Shown here: positions 16,137-24,101 of the stretch, one piece after another
Layout of the letters: each line of letters opens with the position of its first letter
How positions within the stretch are numbered: the first letter of the stretch is position 1
NCBI GenBank assembly: GCA_947303755.1
Contig: CAMYZF010000003.1
Location: 1 to 41,020, forward strand
Direction of reading: 5' to 3'
Source of the DNA: an uncultured Erysipelotrichaceae bacterium
GTDB lineage: Bacteria; Bacillota_I; Bacilli_A; RFN20; CAG-826
DNA: 41,020 bases
The notes under the pieces: model-generated
The model's input: the letters and a program-made list of their open reading frames with translations, nothing else
Told to the model about the DNA's origin: nothing
The model's database searches: none
Made by a program: the position numbers and the translations under genes

Positions 16137-17978
16137 GCATTCGGATTATTATATGACTACCTAATGGGTCAGTGTATTGACGCTTACACATATTTTGGAG
16201 CGCACAAAGAAGAGCGCGACGGCGTCAAAGGTTTCGTTTTTAGGCTATATGCTCCATGCGCTAGTGATGTTTCGGTCATCGGCGATTGGAACAATTGGGA
16301 CGTTACCAAAGATAAGATGATTAAAGTTGATGATTCTGGAACGTGGGAACTTTTCATTCCTAACTTAGTGGATTATCAATCTTATAAATTCCATTTTAAA
16401 AACAAACACGGCAAATACGTGGACAAAGCTGATCCATTCGCTTTCTATAGCGAATATCGTCCTGCGACTGCCTCCAGATTATTTGATTACACCAATTTCG
16501 CTTGGCATGATTCTAGCTTCATGAAAGCCAGAACCAGATGTTTTGATAAACCAATGTCAATTTATGAAATGCATCTTGGTTCTTGGAAAGGTCAAGTTGA
16601 TGGACGTAATCTTTCTTATGAAGAAATCGCGGATTACTTAATTCCTTATGTTAAGGGATTAGGCTATACACACGTTGAGCTTATGCCGATTGTTCAACAC
16701 CCATTTGATGGTAGCTGGGGTTATCAAGCCACAGGTTTCTACTCGGTAGATTCTCGTTATGGTAATCCAAAACAATTAATGTCATTTGTGGACCGAATGC
16801 ATCAAGCGGATATCGGAGTTATTTTTGACTTCGCGCCTGTGCATTTTGCGAATGATGAATTCGCTTTAATTGATTTTGATGGTGATTGTTTATTCGAATC
16901 CAAAGATCCAAGTAGAAGATATTCTCCTTGGGGAAGTTCGTATTTTGATTTAGGTAAAGATCCTGTTCGTTCTTTCCTAATGTCTGCGATGAATTATTAC
17001 GCGACAATGTTTCACATTGATGGCTTAAGAATTGATGCGGTCAGCAACATGCTTTTCTATGATGGAAATAAGGCAAAAGGTGTCAATGAAGGCGCTGTTG
17101 AATTCTTAAAAAGAACCAATGGTTTACTTCACGACCGTCATTGTTCCTTAATGATGATTGCGGAAGATAGCAGCGATTTCTATGGTGTCACCAAGCCAAC
17201 TGGTTATGGTGGTGTTGGTTTTGACTATAAATGGGATCTCGGTTGGATGAATGATACTTTGAAGTATTATGGAGTTGATCCAATTTACAAAAAATACGAC
17301 CACAACAAGTTAACTTTCTCCATGGCTTATTTCTTCAATGAAAACTTTATGCTTCCTTTCTCTCACGACGAAGTCGTTCATGGAAAGGGCACACTTATAA
17401 ATAAGATGTGGGGAAGTTATGAAAATAAGTTCGCTTTACTTAGAAACTTATATACCTATCAAATGGGACATCCAGGAAAGAAATTGTCTTTCATGGGCAA
17501 CGAACTTGCTTCATTTGATGAATGGAATGAAACCAAATCACTTCCATGGGTTTTAAAAACCTTCCCATCACACGATTCTATCTCCAGATTAGTTCGTGAT
17601 TTGAATCTTATCTATAGATATGAAAAGTGTTTATATACGAATGAATATAATCCTGCCAATTTTAATTGGTTGATGGTGGATAATAAGAATGATTCCATCT
17701 TTGCGTTTGAAAGATTCGACGGCAATTCTCGTTTGGTTTTCGTTTTCAATATGACTCCAAACTTCTATGATTGCTATGAAATTGGTGTTACTCAACCTGG
17801 TACATACGAAGAAATCTTTAACTCTGACAAAGATGTTTATGGAGGCTGGAATCAATATAACGGCCTTCCATGCCAAACTGATGATTTTGGTCCAGAAAAT
17901 CGTCCATATAAAATTAGAATTAAAATCGCCTCCTTTGGAGCGATGATCTTTAAATATAAAGGAAAGGGAAAGAAGTAA
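16134..17978 (+). CDS. glgB: 1,4-alpha-glucan branching enzyme
   Basis: Introduces alpha-1,6 branches in glycogen. After a short N-terminus comes a CBM48-like beta domain (FVFRLYAPCASDVSVIGDWNNWD), then a GH13 barrel with HLGSW, GYQATGFYSVDSRYG, DGLRIDAVSNM (nucleophile Asp), IAEDSS (acid/base Glu) and PFSHDEVVHGKG, and a C-terminal beta domain. I choose ATG 16134 (614 residues); an in-frame ATG at 16122 overlaps the putative -10 box. Neither has a ribosome binding site. glgP follows after 3 nt. No glgC, glgD or glgA is in the window, so synthesis genes must lie elsewhere or branching serves another glucan. Confidence 0.93.
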   Translation: MAFGLLYDYLMGQCIDAYTYFGAHKEERDGVKGFVFRLYAPCASDVSVIGDWNNWDVTKDKMIKVDDSGTWELFIPNLVDYQSYKFHFKNKHGKYVDKADPFAFYSEYRPATASRLFDYTNFAWHDSSFMKARTRCFDKPMSIYEMHLGSWKGQVDGRNLSYEEIADYLIPYVKGLGYTHVELMPIVQHPFDGSWGYQATGFYSVDSRYGNPKQLMSFVDRMHQADIGVIFDFAPVHFANDEFALIDFDGDCLFESKDPSRRYSPWGSSYFDLGKDPVRSFLMSAMNYYATMFHIDGLRIDAVSNMLFYDGNKAKGVNEGAVEFLKRTNGLLHDRHCSLMMIAEDSSDFYGVTKPTGYGGVGFDYKWDLGWMNDTLKYYGVDPIYKKYDHNKLTFSMAYFFNENFMLPFSHDEVVHGKGTLINKMWGSYENKFALLRNLYTYQMGHPGKKLSFMGNELASFDEWNETKSLPWVLKTFPSHDSISRLVRDLNLIYRYEKCLYTNEYNPANFNWLMVDNKNDSIFAFERFDGNSRLVFVFNMTPNFYDCYEIGVTQPGTYEEIFNSDKDVYGGWNQYNGLPCQTDDFGPENRPYKIRIKIASFGAMIFKYKGKGKK

Positions 17979-17981
17979 CTT

Positions 17982-20393
17982 ATGTTTTCCTCGAAAAAAG
18001 AATTTATCAAAGAATATCAGCTTCGCTTAGCAGAAAGATATGGTAATTCTGTTAGCGACGCTCACCCAACCGAACTTTATGATATTTTAGGCGAAATGGT
18101 TAGAGACTACGCTGGTAAATACTGGCGAGATACTCGTGACGTCGTCTTAAAAAAAGGAAAGAAACAATTAGTGTATTTTTCGATGGAGTTCTTAATTGGT
18201 CGTTTACTTACCAATAACTTACAAAATTTAGGCATCTATGATGTTGCTAAAGAAGGTCTAGAAGAATTAGGCATCGATATCAATATGCTCGAAGAGCAAG
18301 AAAGCGATGCTGGTCTTGGGAATGGTGGTTTAGGTCGACTTGCTGCCTGTTTCTTAGATTCAATCTCTTCCTTAGGCTATCCAGTCTTAGGAAATACTAT
18401 CCGTTACGAATACGGATTCTTCCGTCAATTAATTCAAAAAGGTCGTCAATTCGAAGTCCCAGATCAATGGTTAACCAATGGTTTTGTCTTTGAGACAAGA
18501 AAATCAAAACATGCGGTTGAAATTGAATTCGGCGGATCTTCTGAATCCTATATCAAAGAAGATGGTAGTTTCGGCTTAAGAACTGTTGGCGCCACTCACG
18601 TTAAGGCTGTTCCATACGATGTTTCTATCGTTGGTTATAACAACGGAGTTTGTAATACCTTAAGACTTTGGAGCGCTGAACCAAGTGAAGAAAACCTTCC
18701 AAAAGGTGTTCCATTCGAAGAATATCTCAATACTTTGAAAGAATTATCACATGGTCTTTATCCAGATGATTCCACTCAAAAAGGTCGTATTCTTAGACTT
18801 AGACAGCAATATTTCCTTGTTAGCAGTGGTCTTCAATCCATTTTAAGACAACATTATCGTCAATATAATACATTGCTTAACTTACACGAATACTATGTAT
18901 TTCAACTCAACGATACTCACCCAATCTTAGCGATTCCTGAATTAATGAGATTAATGATGGACGTATACGGCTATGGCTGGAATGAATCTTGGGAAGTAGT
19001 CACTAAAGCAATTGCTTATACAAACCACACCATTATGGCGGAAGCACTTGAAAAGTGGCCAATCGAATATGTCCAACAAGTTTGCCCACGTTGCTACATG
19101 ATCATTGAAGAAATCAACCGTAGATTCAATCAATTCCTAGATTCGAAAGGTGTTTCTCAAGGAACTAGATACGCGACTCAAATCATCAAAGATGGTTTGA
19201 TTCATATGACAAACCTCGCTATTTATGCTTCATTCTCCATCAATGGCGTTGCGAAATTACACACCGAGATTTTGAAGAAAGAAACCTTCAAAGACTTCTA
19301 TGAATTATTCCCAGAGAAGTTCAATAACAAGACAAATGGTGTCACTCAACGTAGATGGTTAATGTATTGCAACCCACGTTTAACTAAGTTAATCGATGAA
19401 CGAATTGGTAAAGCGTGGAAGACCGATATGGAAGATGAGATTATTAAACTCAAACCATATGCGACCGACAAAAAGACTAAAGATTTGTTCTTAGATATTA
19501 AGCACGAAAATAAAGTCAAATTGGCTAAATACATCAAAGAAAAGATGAATATCGATGTCGATGTTAATTCTATTTTTGATGTGCAAGTTAAAAGGCTTCA
19601 CGCTTACAAGCGTCAATTAATGAACGTGTTCCATATTATATATTTATATAATAGACTCAAATATGATCCAAACTTTAAGATCTATCCAAGAACCTTTATC
19701 TTTGGTGCAAAAGCTGCGCCAAGCTATGTCTACGCGAAAAAGATTATTCAATTAATCATCTCGGTTGCAGATATCGTTAATAACGATCCAGAAGTTAGCA
19801 AATACATGAAAGTTATCTTCATGGAAAACTATGGTGTCTCTTTGGCAGAGAAAATTATTCCTGCTGCCGATGTTAGTGAACAAATTTCAACAGCTTCAAA
19901 AGAAGCTAGTGGAACATCCAACATGAAGTTCATGATGAACGGTGCGATTACCTTAGGTACCTTAGATGGCGCTAACGTTGAAATTAAAGATTTCGTTGGT
20001 GATGAAAACTGTGTCATCTTCGGTTTAACTTCTGAAGAAGTCTTAAATTACTATGCAAATGGTGGATATTCGGCTTGGGAAGAATATCATAATAACCCGA
20101 TTGCTCATGAGATTATGGATTCACTTCGTAATGGACCATGGGTTACTAAGCCAGATAAATTCAATCTCATCTTTGATGAAATTATGAATAACAACGACTG
20201 CTATTTCATTCTCAAAGATTTACCAGAATACATTAAAGCTCAGCAAAAGATTGAGAAATTATATCTTGATCGCGATAAATGGGCCGAAATGTGCTTAATC
20301 AATATCGCTGGTAGTGGATTCTTCTCCTCTGACCGCACAATCAAAGACTATGTCAAAGACATTTGGCATTTACAAAAAGTCAACGAAAAATGA
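17982..20393 (+). CDS. glgP: Glycogen/maltodextrin phosphorylase
   Basis: A PLP enzyme that releases glucose-1-phosphate from glycogen or maltodextrins. The 803-residue length is typical. Motifs: FSMEFLIGRLLTNNL, DAGLGNGGLGRLAACFLDS (substrate and PLP site), ELFPEKFNNKTNGVTQRRW, VQVKRLHAYKRQLMN, and EASGTSNMKFMMNGAITLGT, which holds the PLP-binding Lys. It lies 3 nt after glgB and overlaps the dUTPase start by 4 nt (ATGA), so all three genes are probably cotranscribed. The natural chain-length preference cannot be told from the sequence. Confidence 0.96.
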   Translation: MFSSKKEFIKEYQLRLAERYGNSVSDAHPTELYDILGEMVRDYAGKYWRDTRDVVLKKGKKQLVYFSMEFLIGRLLTNNLQNLGIYDVAKEGLEELGIDINMLEEQESDAGLGNGGLGRLAACFLDSISSLGYPVLGNTIRYEYGFFRQLIQKGRQFEVPDQWLTNGFVFETRKSKHAVEIEFGGSSESYIKEDGSFGLRTVGATHVKAVPYDVSIVGYNNGVCNTLRLWSAEPSEENLPKGVPFEEYLNTLKELSHGLYPDDSTQKGRILRLRQQYFLVSSGLQSILRQHYRQYNTLLNLHEYYVFQLNDTHPILAIPELMRLMMDVYGYGWNESWEVVTKAIAYTNHTIMAEALEKWPIEYVQQVCPRCYMIIEEINRRFNQFLDSKGVSQGTRYATQIIKDGLIHMTNLAIYASFSINGVAKLHTEILKKETFKDFYELFPEKFNNKTNGVTQRRWLMYCNPRLTKLIDERIGKAWKTDMEDEIIKLKPYATDKKTKDLFLDIKHENKVKLAKYIKEKMNIDVDVNSIFDVQVKRLHAYKRQLMNVFHIIYLYNRLKYDPNFKIYPRTFIFGAKAAPSYVYAKKIIQLIISVADIVNNDPEVSKYMKVIFMENYGVSLAEKIIPAADVSEQISTASKEASGTSNMKFMMNGAITLGTLDGANVEIKDFVGDENCVIFGLTSEEVLNYYANGGYSAWEEYHNNPIAHEIMDSLRNGPWVTKPDKFNLIFDEIMNNNDCYFILKDLPEYIKAQQKIEKLYLDRDKWAEMCLINIAGSGFFSSDRTIKDYVKDIWHLQKVNEK

Positions 20394-20878
20394 TTAACTT
20401 AAAAGAATTATATTCTTTGCAAGCTAGTTTAGATGCAGAGATTGCGCAAAATCATCATGTTTCATACGAGACAACTTTTGAAAGACGCTTACTTGCTTTA
20501 ATCGTTGAGATTGGTGAACTCGCTAATGAAACAAGATGTTTTAAATATTGGTCTAGCAAAGGTCCATCTCCAAAAGAAGTTGTGATGGACGAATTTGCCG
20601 ATGGCATTCATTTCCTTCTTTCTTTAGGAATTCCACTTAAAACTACTAAGTTTGATTATGAGATTAAAAAAAGTGATTTAGATTTAACTCGACAAATTCA
20701 TGAAGTTTATAAAGCTGCGACCACATTATTAGATCATTATGATTTAGAGCATTATATCGATGCGTTCCAAAAATATCTCAACTTATCCGCATCAATCGGT
20801 ATGAGTGAAGACGAAATAATCTCTTCATACAAAGCCAAGTTAAAAGTTAATCATATTAGGCAAGAAACTAACTATTAA
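20390..20878 (+). CDS. Dimeric (all-alpha) dUTPase family protein
   Basis: Probably hydrolyses dUTP to dUMP and diphosphate, which keeps uracil out of DNA and supplies dTMP synthesis. The 162-residue protein has the helical NTP-pyrophosphatase signatures LIVEIGELANETRCFKYW (metal-binding Glu residues) and MDEFADGIHFLLSLG (second metal site), as in the Firmicutes and phage dUTPase_2 family, and not the trimeric Dut fold. I start at ATG 20390, overlapping the glgP stop as ATGA; the longer in-frame reading is inside glgP. Its coupling to glycogen genes is odd and probably reflects operon shuffling. A terminator follows 1 nt after it. Substrate is inferred. Confidence 0.83.
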   Translation: MINLKELYSLQASLDAEIAQNHHVSYETTFERRLLALIVEIGELANETRCFKYWSSKGPSPKEVVMDEFADGIHFLLSLGIPLKTTKFDYEIKKSDLDLTRQIHEVYKAATTLLDHYDLEHYIDAFQKYLNLSASIGMSEDEIISSYKAKLKVNHIRQETNY

Positions 20879-20904
20879 AAAAGAGGCAAAGCCTCTTTTC
20901 TTTT
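20877..20904. terminator. Bidirectional terminator between dUTPase and DUF523 genes
   Basis: AAAAGAGGC and GCCTCTTTT pair perfectly around AAA, with an A-run before and a T-run after. It can end both convergent transcripts, as it abuts the stop codon of each. Confidence 0.88.
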
Positions 20905-21334
20905 ACAATAATTTATCTATTTCGTTTTCGGAATATACTTCAATTCCGTGTTCTTTTAGCATTCTAGCGGTGACGCCCATTCCTGAAATCAATAAATCAG
21001 CGAAGTATCCGTCATAGATTTGGTGGGTTCCACAAGATGGAGATTTTTCTTTTAAAACCGCTTTTTTGATTCCAAGATACTTACACAAAGCTAAGGCTTT
21101 ATTAGCCCCTTTTTCAAATTCACGAGTAACATTTTTGCCTTCTTTATTAAACACTTGCGAACCCCTAATTTCATTAGGAATTCGAGGAGTATGTAATCCG
21201 CCTTCTACTTCGGGGCAAAAAAGCACCAATTCATATTTCTCTTTGAGCTTTTCGATATCTGGCCGATAGTTACTTTGACCTTTGTAATTTGTCTTTTCAC
21301 CAGCTAGACAAGCACTAATCAGGATTTTTTGCAT
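20903..21334 (-). CDS. DUF523 family protein
   Basis: A 143-residue protein of the DUF523 family, whose function is not established. Signatures are clear: ILISACLAGEKTNYKGQSN at the N-terminus, FCPEVEGGLHTPR, VTREFEKGANKAL, KEKSPSCGTHQIYDG, and GVTARMLKEHGI near the end. The conserved Cys residues (C9, and Cys in FCPE and SPSCG) suggest a metal or Fe-S site, but this is inference. It stands alone on the minus strand, divergent from the YgjP-like gene. Its ATG lacks a ribosome binding site and is preceded at 6 nt by TAGAAT. It shares a terminator with the dUTPase gene. Confidence 0.88.
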   Translation of the reverse strand: MQKILISACLAGEKTNYKGQSNYRPDIEKLKEKYELVLFCPEVEGGLHTPRIPNEIRGSQVFNKEGKNVTREFEKGANKALALCKYLGIKKAVLKEKSPSCGTHQIYDGYFADLLISGMGVTARMLKEHGIEVYSENEIDKLL

Positions 21335-21340
21335 ATAATC

Positions 21341-21368
21341 ATTCTATCAAATAAGTAATATTTCACAA
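21341..21368 (-). promoter_or_regulatory. Putative promoter of the DUF523 gene, leaderless layout
   Basis: TTGTGA (21368-21363), a 16-nt spacer and TAGAAT (21346-21341) on the minus strand. The -10-like box ends 6 nt before the ATG. It overlaps the upstream region of the divergent YgjP-like gene. Confidence 0.55.
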
Positions 21369-21378
21369 TGAAATATAG

Positions 21379-21384
21379 TAAAAT
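21379..21384 (+). promoter_or_regulatory. -10-like element before the YgjP-like gene
   Basis: TAAAAT ends 7 nt before ATG 21392 and no ribosome binding site is present. No good -35 element is visible. This spacing is what a leaderless mRNA would need. Confidence 0.4.
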
Positions 21385-21391
21385 CATATAC

Positions 21392-22012
21392 ATGGATCAA
21401 AAACGATTTGAATTTGTTAAAAACGGAATAACTTATCCTGTTTTTGTTACATATAAAAGACAGAAAAATGTTTACTTTAGATTTAAAGATGGGAATTTTT
21501 ATATTTCCGCTCCTTATCGAACATCTAATAAATTTATTGCTTCTGGTATCGATAAATTCTTTAAAAGATTAGTGAATAAACCACGCAAAGAAATTGAACA
21601 TTTTTCCTTCGAAAATAATTATGTTTATCTTCTTGGGAATAAAGTAGGAATAGATTCCATAGATGTTAAAGATAATGGCGAATTGCAGGAATATTTAAAA
21701 AATATTGCTCTCAAAGTGTTGACCGAAGAAGTTAGAAAATTCGAAGCAATAATGGGAATAGATAAACCGTATAAAATTAGAGTTAAGAACACTTGTAGAC
21801 AATATGGATCTAATTCAAGAAAAACCCATACATTATCTTTTCAAATATCTTTGATACACTATTCGTTGGAGATAATTGATTCGGTAGTGGTACACGAGTT
21901 ATCTCACGAATTCGAAAGAAACCACCAAAAGGAGTTCTATGAGATTGTTTATAGATACTGTCCAAACTACAAGGAACTCCACAAAAAATTAAGAAAGGGA
22001 ATTCATCAATGA
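21392..22012 (+). CDS. YgjP-like M48-type metallohydrolase
   Basis: A 206-residue protein of the YgjP/DUF45 family, related to zincin peptidases; some members have been linked to nucleotide hydrolysis, but the role is unsettled. VVHELSHEFERNHQKEFYEIV contains the HExxH-type zinc site (HELSH) and the downstream NH ligand motif, and CRQYGSNSRKTHTLSFQISL is the conserved strand before it. I start at ATG 21392; an ATG eight codons earlier would run through the -10-like TAAAAT. The stop overlaps the start of the next gene as ATGA, so the two are translationally coupled. There is no signal peptide, so it acts in the cytosol. Confidence 0.8.
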   Translation: MDQKRFEFVKNGITYPVFVTYKRQKNVYFRFKDGNFYISAPYRTSNKFIASGIDKFFKRLVNKPRKEIEHFSFENNYVYLLGNKVGIDSIDVKDNGELQEYLKNIALKVLTEEVRKFEAIMGIDKPYKIRVKNTCRQYGSNSRKTHTLSFQISLIHYSLEIIDSVVVHELSHEFERNHQKEFYEIVYRYCPNYKELHKKLRKGIHQ

Positions 22013-22731
22013 TTAAAGAAATTAAATCTCGTCAAAACGAATTGATTAAAGAAGTTACAAAACTGAATTCTTCTAGTTATCGTAAAAAAGCTGGAATATT
22101 TAAAGTTGAAGGTTTTCATATGCTTGAAATGGCTTTTAAAGCAAAGGTCGTTACCAAAGTTTTTTCTTTGGAAAAATTAGAAGAAATTGATGAAAAAATC
22201 CCTCAATACATTGTCAGCAAAGAAGTGATGGAAAAAATTACAGAAACCAAATCACCTCAAGGTGTGGTGGCAGTTTGTAATTTACTTCCTAACAAGACAC
22301 CAATGAATAATAAAGTATTGTATCTAGATGGAGTTAGCGATCCGGGAAACCTTGGAACGATTTTAAGAACCGCTCTGGCTTTTGGTTTTAAAGATGTTGT
22401 TTTATCCAAAGAATGCTGTTCTATTTACAACGACAAAGTTTTGCAAGCATCTCAAGGCTCCATATTTAGTTTAAATATATCTAACGAATTTGATTTAGTG
22501 GAATTAAAGAAAAAAGGCTACAAGATTTTAGCAACCGAAATTAAAGGATCAATTGACTTAGAAAGCGTTAAAAAACCAGAAAAATTCGTTTTAGTTTTAG
22601 GTAATGAAGCGCACGGCGTTAGTGAAGATGTTTTAAAAATTGCCGATCAAAGAATACGAATTGATATTTCGGATATCGAATCGCTCAATGTTGCTATCGC
22701 TGGAGCGATTAGCATGTATCATCTCAAATAA
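22009..22731 (+). CDS. SpoU (TrmH)-family RNA 2'-O-methyltransferase
   Basis: Transfers a methyl group from SAM to a ribose 2'-OH in rRNA or tRNA. The 240-residue protein has an N-terminal substrate-binding part (SRQNELIKEVTKLNSSSYRK, then GIFKVEGFHMLEMA) and a SPOUT knot domain: motif 1 DGVSDPGNLGTILRTA with the catalytic Arg, motif 2 LVLGNEAHGVS, motif 3 IESLNVAIAGAISMYHL. In Bacillus the homologue ysgA stands directly before pheS-pheT, the same arrangement as here. It overlaps the YgjP-like gene by 4 nt. The target nucleotide is unknown. Confidence 0.9.
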   Translation: MIKEIKSRQNELIKEVTKLNSSSYRKKAGIFKVEGFHMLEMAFKAKVVTKVFSLEKLEEIDEKIPQYIVSKEVMEKITETKSPQGVVAVCNLLPNKTPMNNKVLYLDGVSDPGNLGTILRTALAFGFKDVVLSKECCSIYNDKVLQASQGSIFSLNISNEFDLVELKKKGYKILATEIKGSIDLESVKKPEKFVLVLGNEAHGVSEDVLKIADQRIRIDISDIESLNVAIAGAISMYHLK

Positions 22732-22743
22732 TAAATAAATTTA

Positions 22744-22796
22744 TTAAGATAAGCAAAATCCCATTGTTTATATGGATAAATTTATATTTATCTTAA
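22744..22796. repeat. Inverted repeat between the methyltransferase gene and the Phe T-box
   Basis: TTAAGATAA (22744-22752) and TTATCTTAA (22788-22796) are perfect inverted copies with a 35-nt loop; ATCC and GGAT inside can extend the stem. No T-run follows, so it is not a standard terminator. The right arm overlaps the weak -35 region of the T-box promoter. Confidence 0.45.
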
Positions 22797-22815
22797 CAAA
22801 CAAATACGATATAAT
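22787..22815 (+). promoter_or_regulatory. Promoter of the Phe T-box and pheS-pheT
   Basis: A perfect TATAAT (22810-22815) stands just before the T-box leader. The matching -35 (TTTATC, 17-nt spacer) is weak. Confidence 0.6.
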
Positions 22816-22822
22816 ATTACTG

Positions 22823-23028
22823 CGTTGACGAGAAGTAGTAACTCCAGACACATCTATAAATAGGGAATGTGGAATAGTGGAACCCACAAGTTATAAATGG
22901 GAGCGAATTCACCTCTGAGCATGTTGATGAACAACCGTTAGTCGCGTTAAGACTTAGAGCAACTACAAAAATGTTGAAGAAGGATGGCACCACGGGGAAA
23001 CTCGTTCCTAGTGTGTCATTTTATTTTA
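22823..23028 (+). ncRNA. T-box leader (Phe) of pheS-pheT
   Basis: A TTC codon (22908-22910) followed by ACCTCTGAGC marks the Phe specifier in Stem I. The T-box core is a variant, TGGCACCACG (22985-22994). A terminator stem pairs ATGGCAC/AC with GTGTGTCAT around an inner GGAA/TTCC hairpin (22984-23019) and ends in TTTTATTTTAT. Uncharged tRNA-Phe would allow read-through. The 315-nt gap between the methyltransferase gene and pheS is filled by this leader and the inverted repeat before it. Confidence 0.9.
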
Positions 23029-23046
23029 TAAAAAAGGAGAAAATGT

Positions 23047-24087
23047 ATGGCAGAAGAATTCTCAAAAGTCAAAGAAGTTGAAGCTAAAGTTCTTGATGAA
23101 ATGTCAAAAGTTAATGATGAAGCCTCTTTAAAAGAGTTCCAAGAACAACATCTTTCAAAAAAGTCTGAATTATCACAGTTGATGTCAGAAATTAGAAATG
23201 TTGCGAATGAACAAAAGGCTAAATTTGGTCAAGCGGTCAACGAAGCTAGAAACAAAGTCATGGAAGCTTTCCAAAAGAAATCACAAGAAATCAATGATGC
23301 GATTATTGCCAAAAAGTTAGCGAGAGAAACCATTGATATTACTCTTCCTGGCTATAACTACAAAATGGGTGGAATCAATCCATTCTATTTAGTCCAAGAT
23401 GAAATTATTGATACATTTGTATCAATGGGCTATGAAGTTAAAGAAGGGCCAGATGTTGAATCTGATTACTATAACTTCGAAAGAATGAATATTCCTGCAA
23501 ATCATCCTGCTAGAGAAATGCAAGATTCTTTCTATATCAATCCAACCACTTTGCTTCGCACACATACTTCTCCAGAACAAGCTAGAGCGATGGATGAAAA
23601 AGAAGGTAAACCATTAATGATGATTTGCCCGGGCAAATGCTTTAGAAGAGATGATGATGATGTCACTCACTCCCATCAATTTGGACAAGTTGAAGGCTTA
23701 GTCGTCGGTAAAGGTATTACCTTAGCAAACTTAAAGGGAACCTTAGAATTATTCATCCGTAAAATGTTTGGTGAAAAACGTCAAGTTCGTTTCCGTGGAT
23801 CGTATTTCCCGTTTACCGAACCTTCGGTTGAAGTCGACGTCACTTGCATGAACTGCGGTGGTAAAGGCTGCTCAACCTGTAAGGGCACTGGCTACATCGA
23901 AATCTTAGGCGCTGGTATGGTTCATCCAAACGTCTTAAAGATGTCTGGCTATGATCCAGAAGTTTATAGTGGATTTGCTTTCGGCGTTGGCGTAGAACGT
24001 GTTGCAATGCTTAGATACGGCATCGATGATATCCGTAAGATATATCAAGGTGATGTTCGATTTATCGAACAATTCACTAGAAAATAA
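23047..24087 (+). CDS. pheS: Phenylalanyl-tRNA synthetase alpha subunit
   Basis: Catalytic subunit of the alpha2-beta2 enzyme that charges tRNA-Phe. The 346 residues include an N-terminal coiled coil (about 1-90, charged and Lys/Glu-rich) that contacts tRNA, then class II motifs: RTHTSPEQARAM (motif 2 region), FRRDDDDVTHSHQFGQVEGL, RGSYFPFTEPSVEVDV and FAFGVGVERVAMLRYG (motif 3). A four-Cys insert (CMNCGGKGCSTCKGTGY) of the Bacillus type is present. AGGAG lies 7 nt before ATG 23047. pheT follows after 14 nt. Expression is set by the T-box leader. Confidence 0.97.
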   Translation: MAEEFSKVKEVEAKVLDEMSKVNDEASLKEFQEQHLSKKSELSQLMSEIRNVANEQKAKFGQAVNEARNKVMEAFQKKSQEINDAIIAKKLARETIDITLPGYNYKMGGINPFYLVQDEIIDTFVSMGYEVKEGPDVESDYYNFERMNIPANHPAREMQDSFYINPTTLLRTHTSPEQARAMDEKEGKPLMMICPGKCFRRDDDDVTHSHQFGQVEGLVVGKGITLANLKGTLELFIRKMFGEKRQVRFRGSYFPFTEPSVEVDVTCMNCGGKGCSTCKGTGYIEILGAGMVHPNVLKMSGYDPEVYSGFAFGVGVERVAMLRYGIDDIRKIYQGDVRFIEQFTRK

Positions 24088-24101
24088 GGAGGCAAACGAT
24101 C

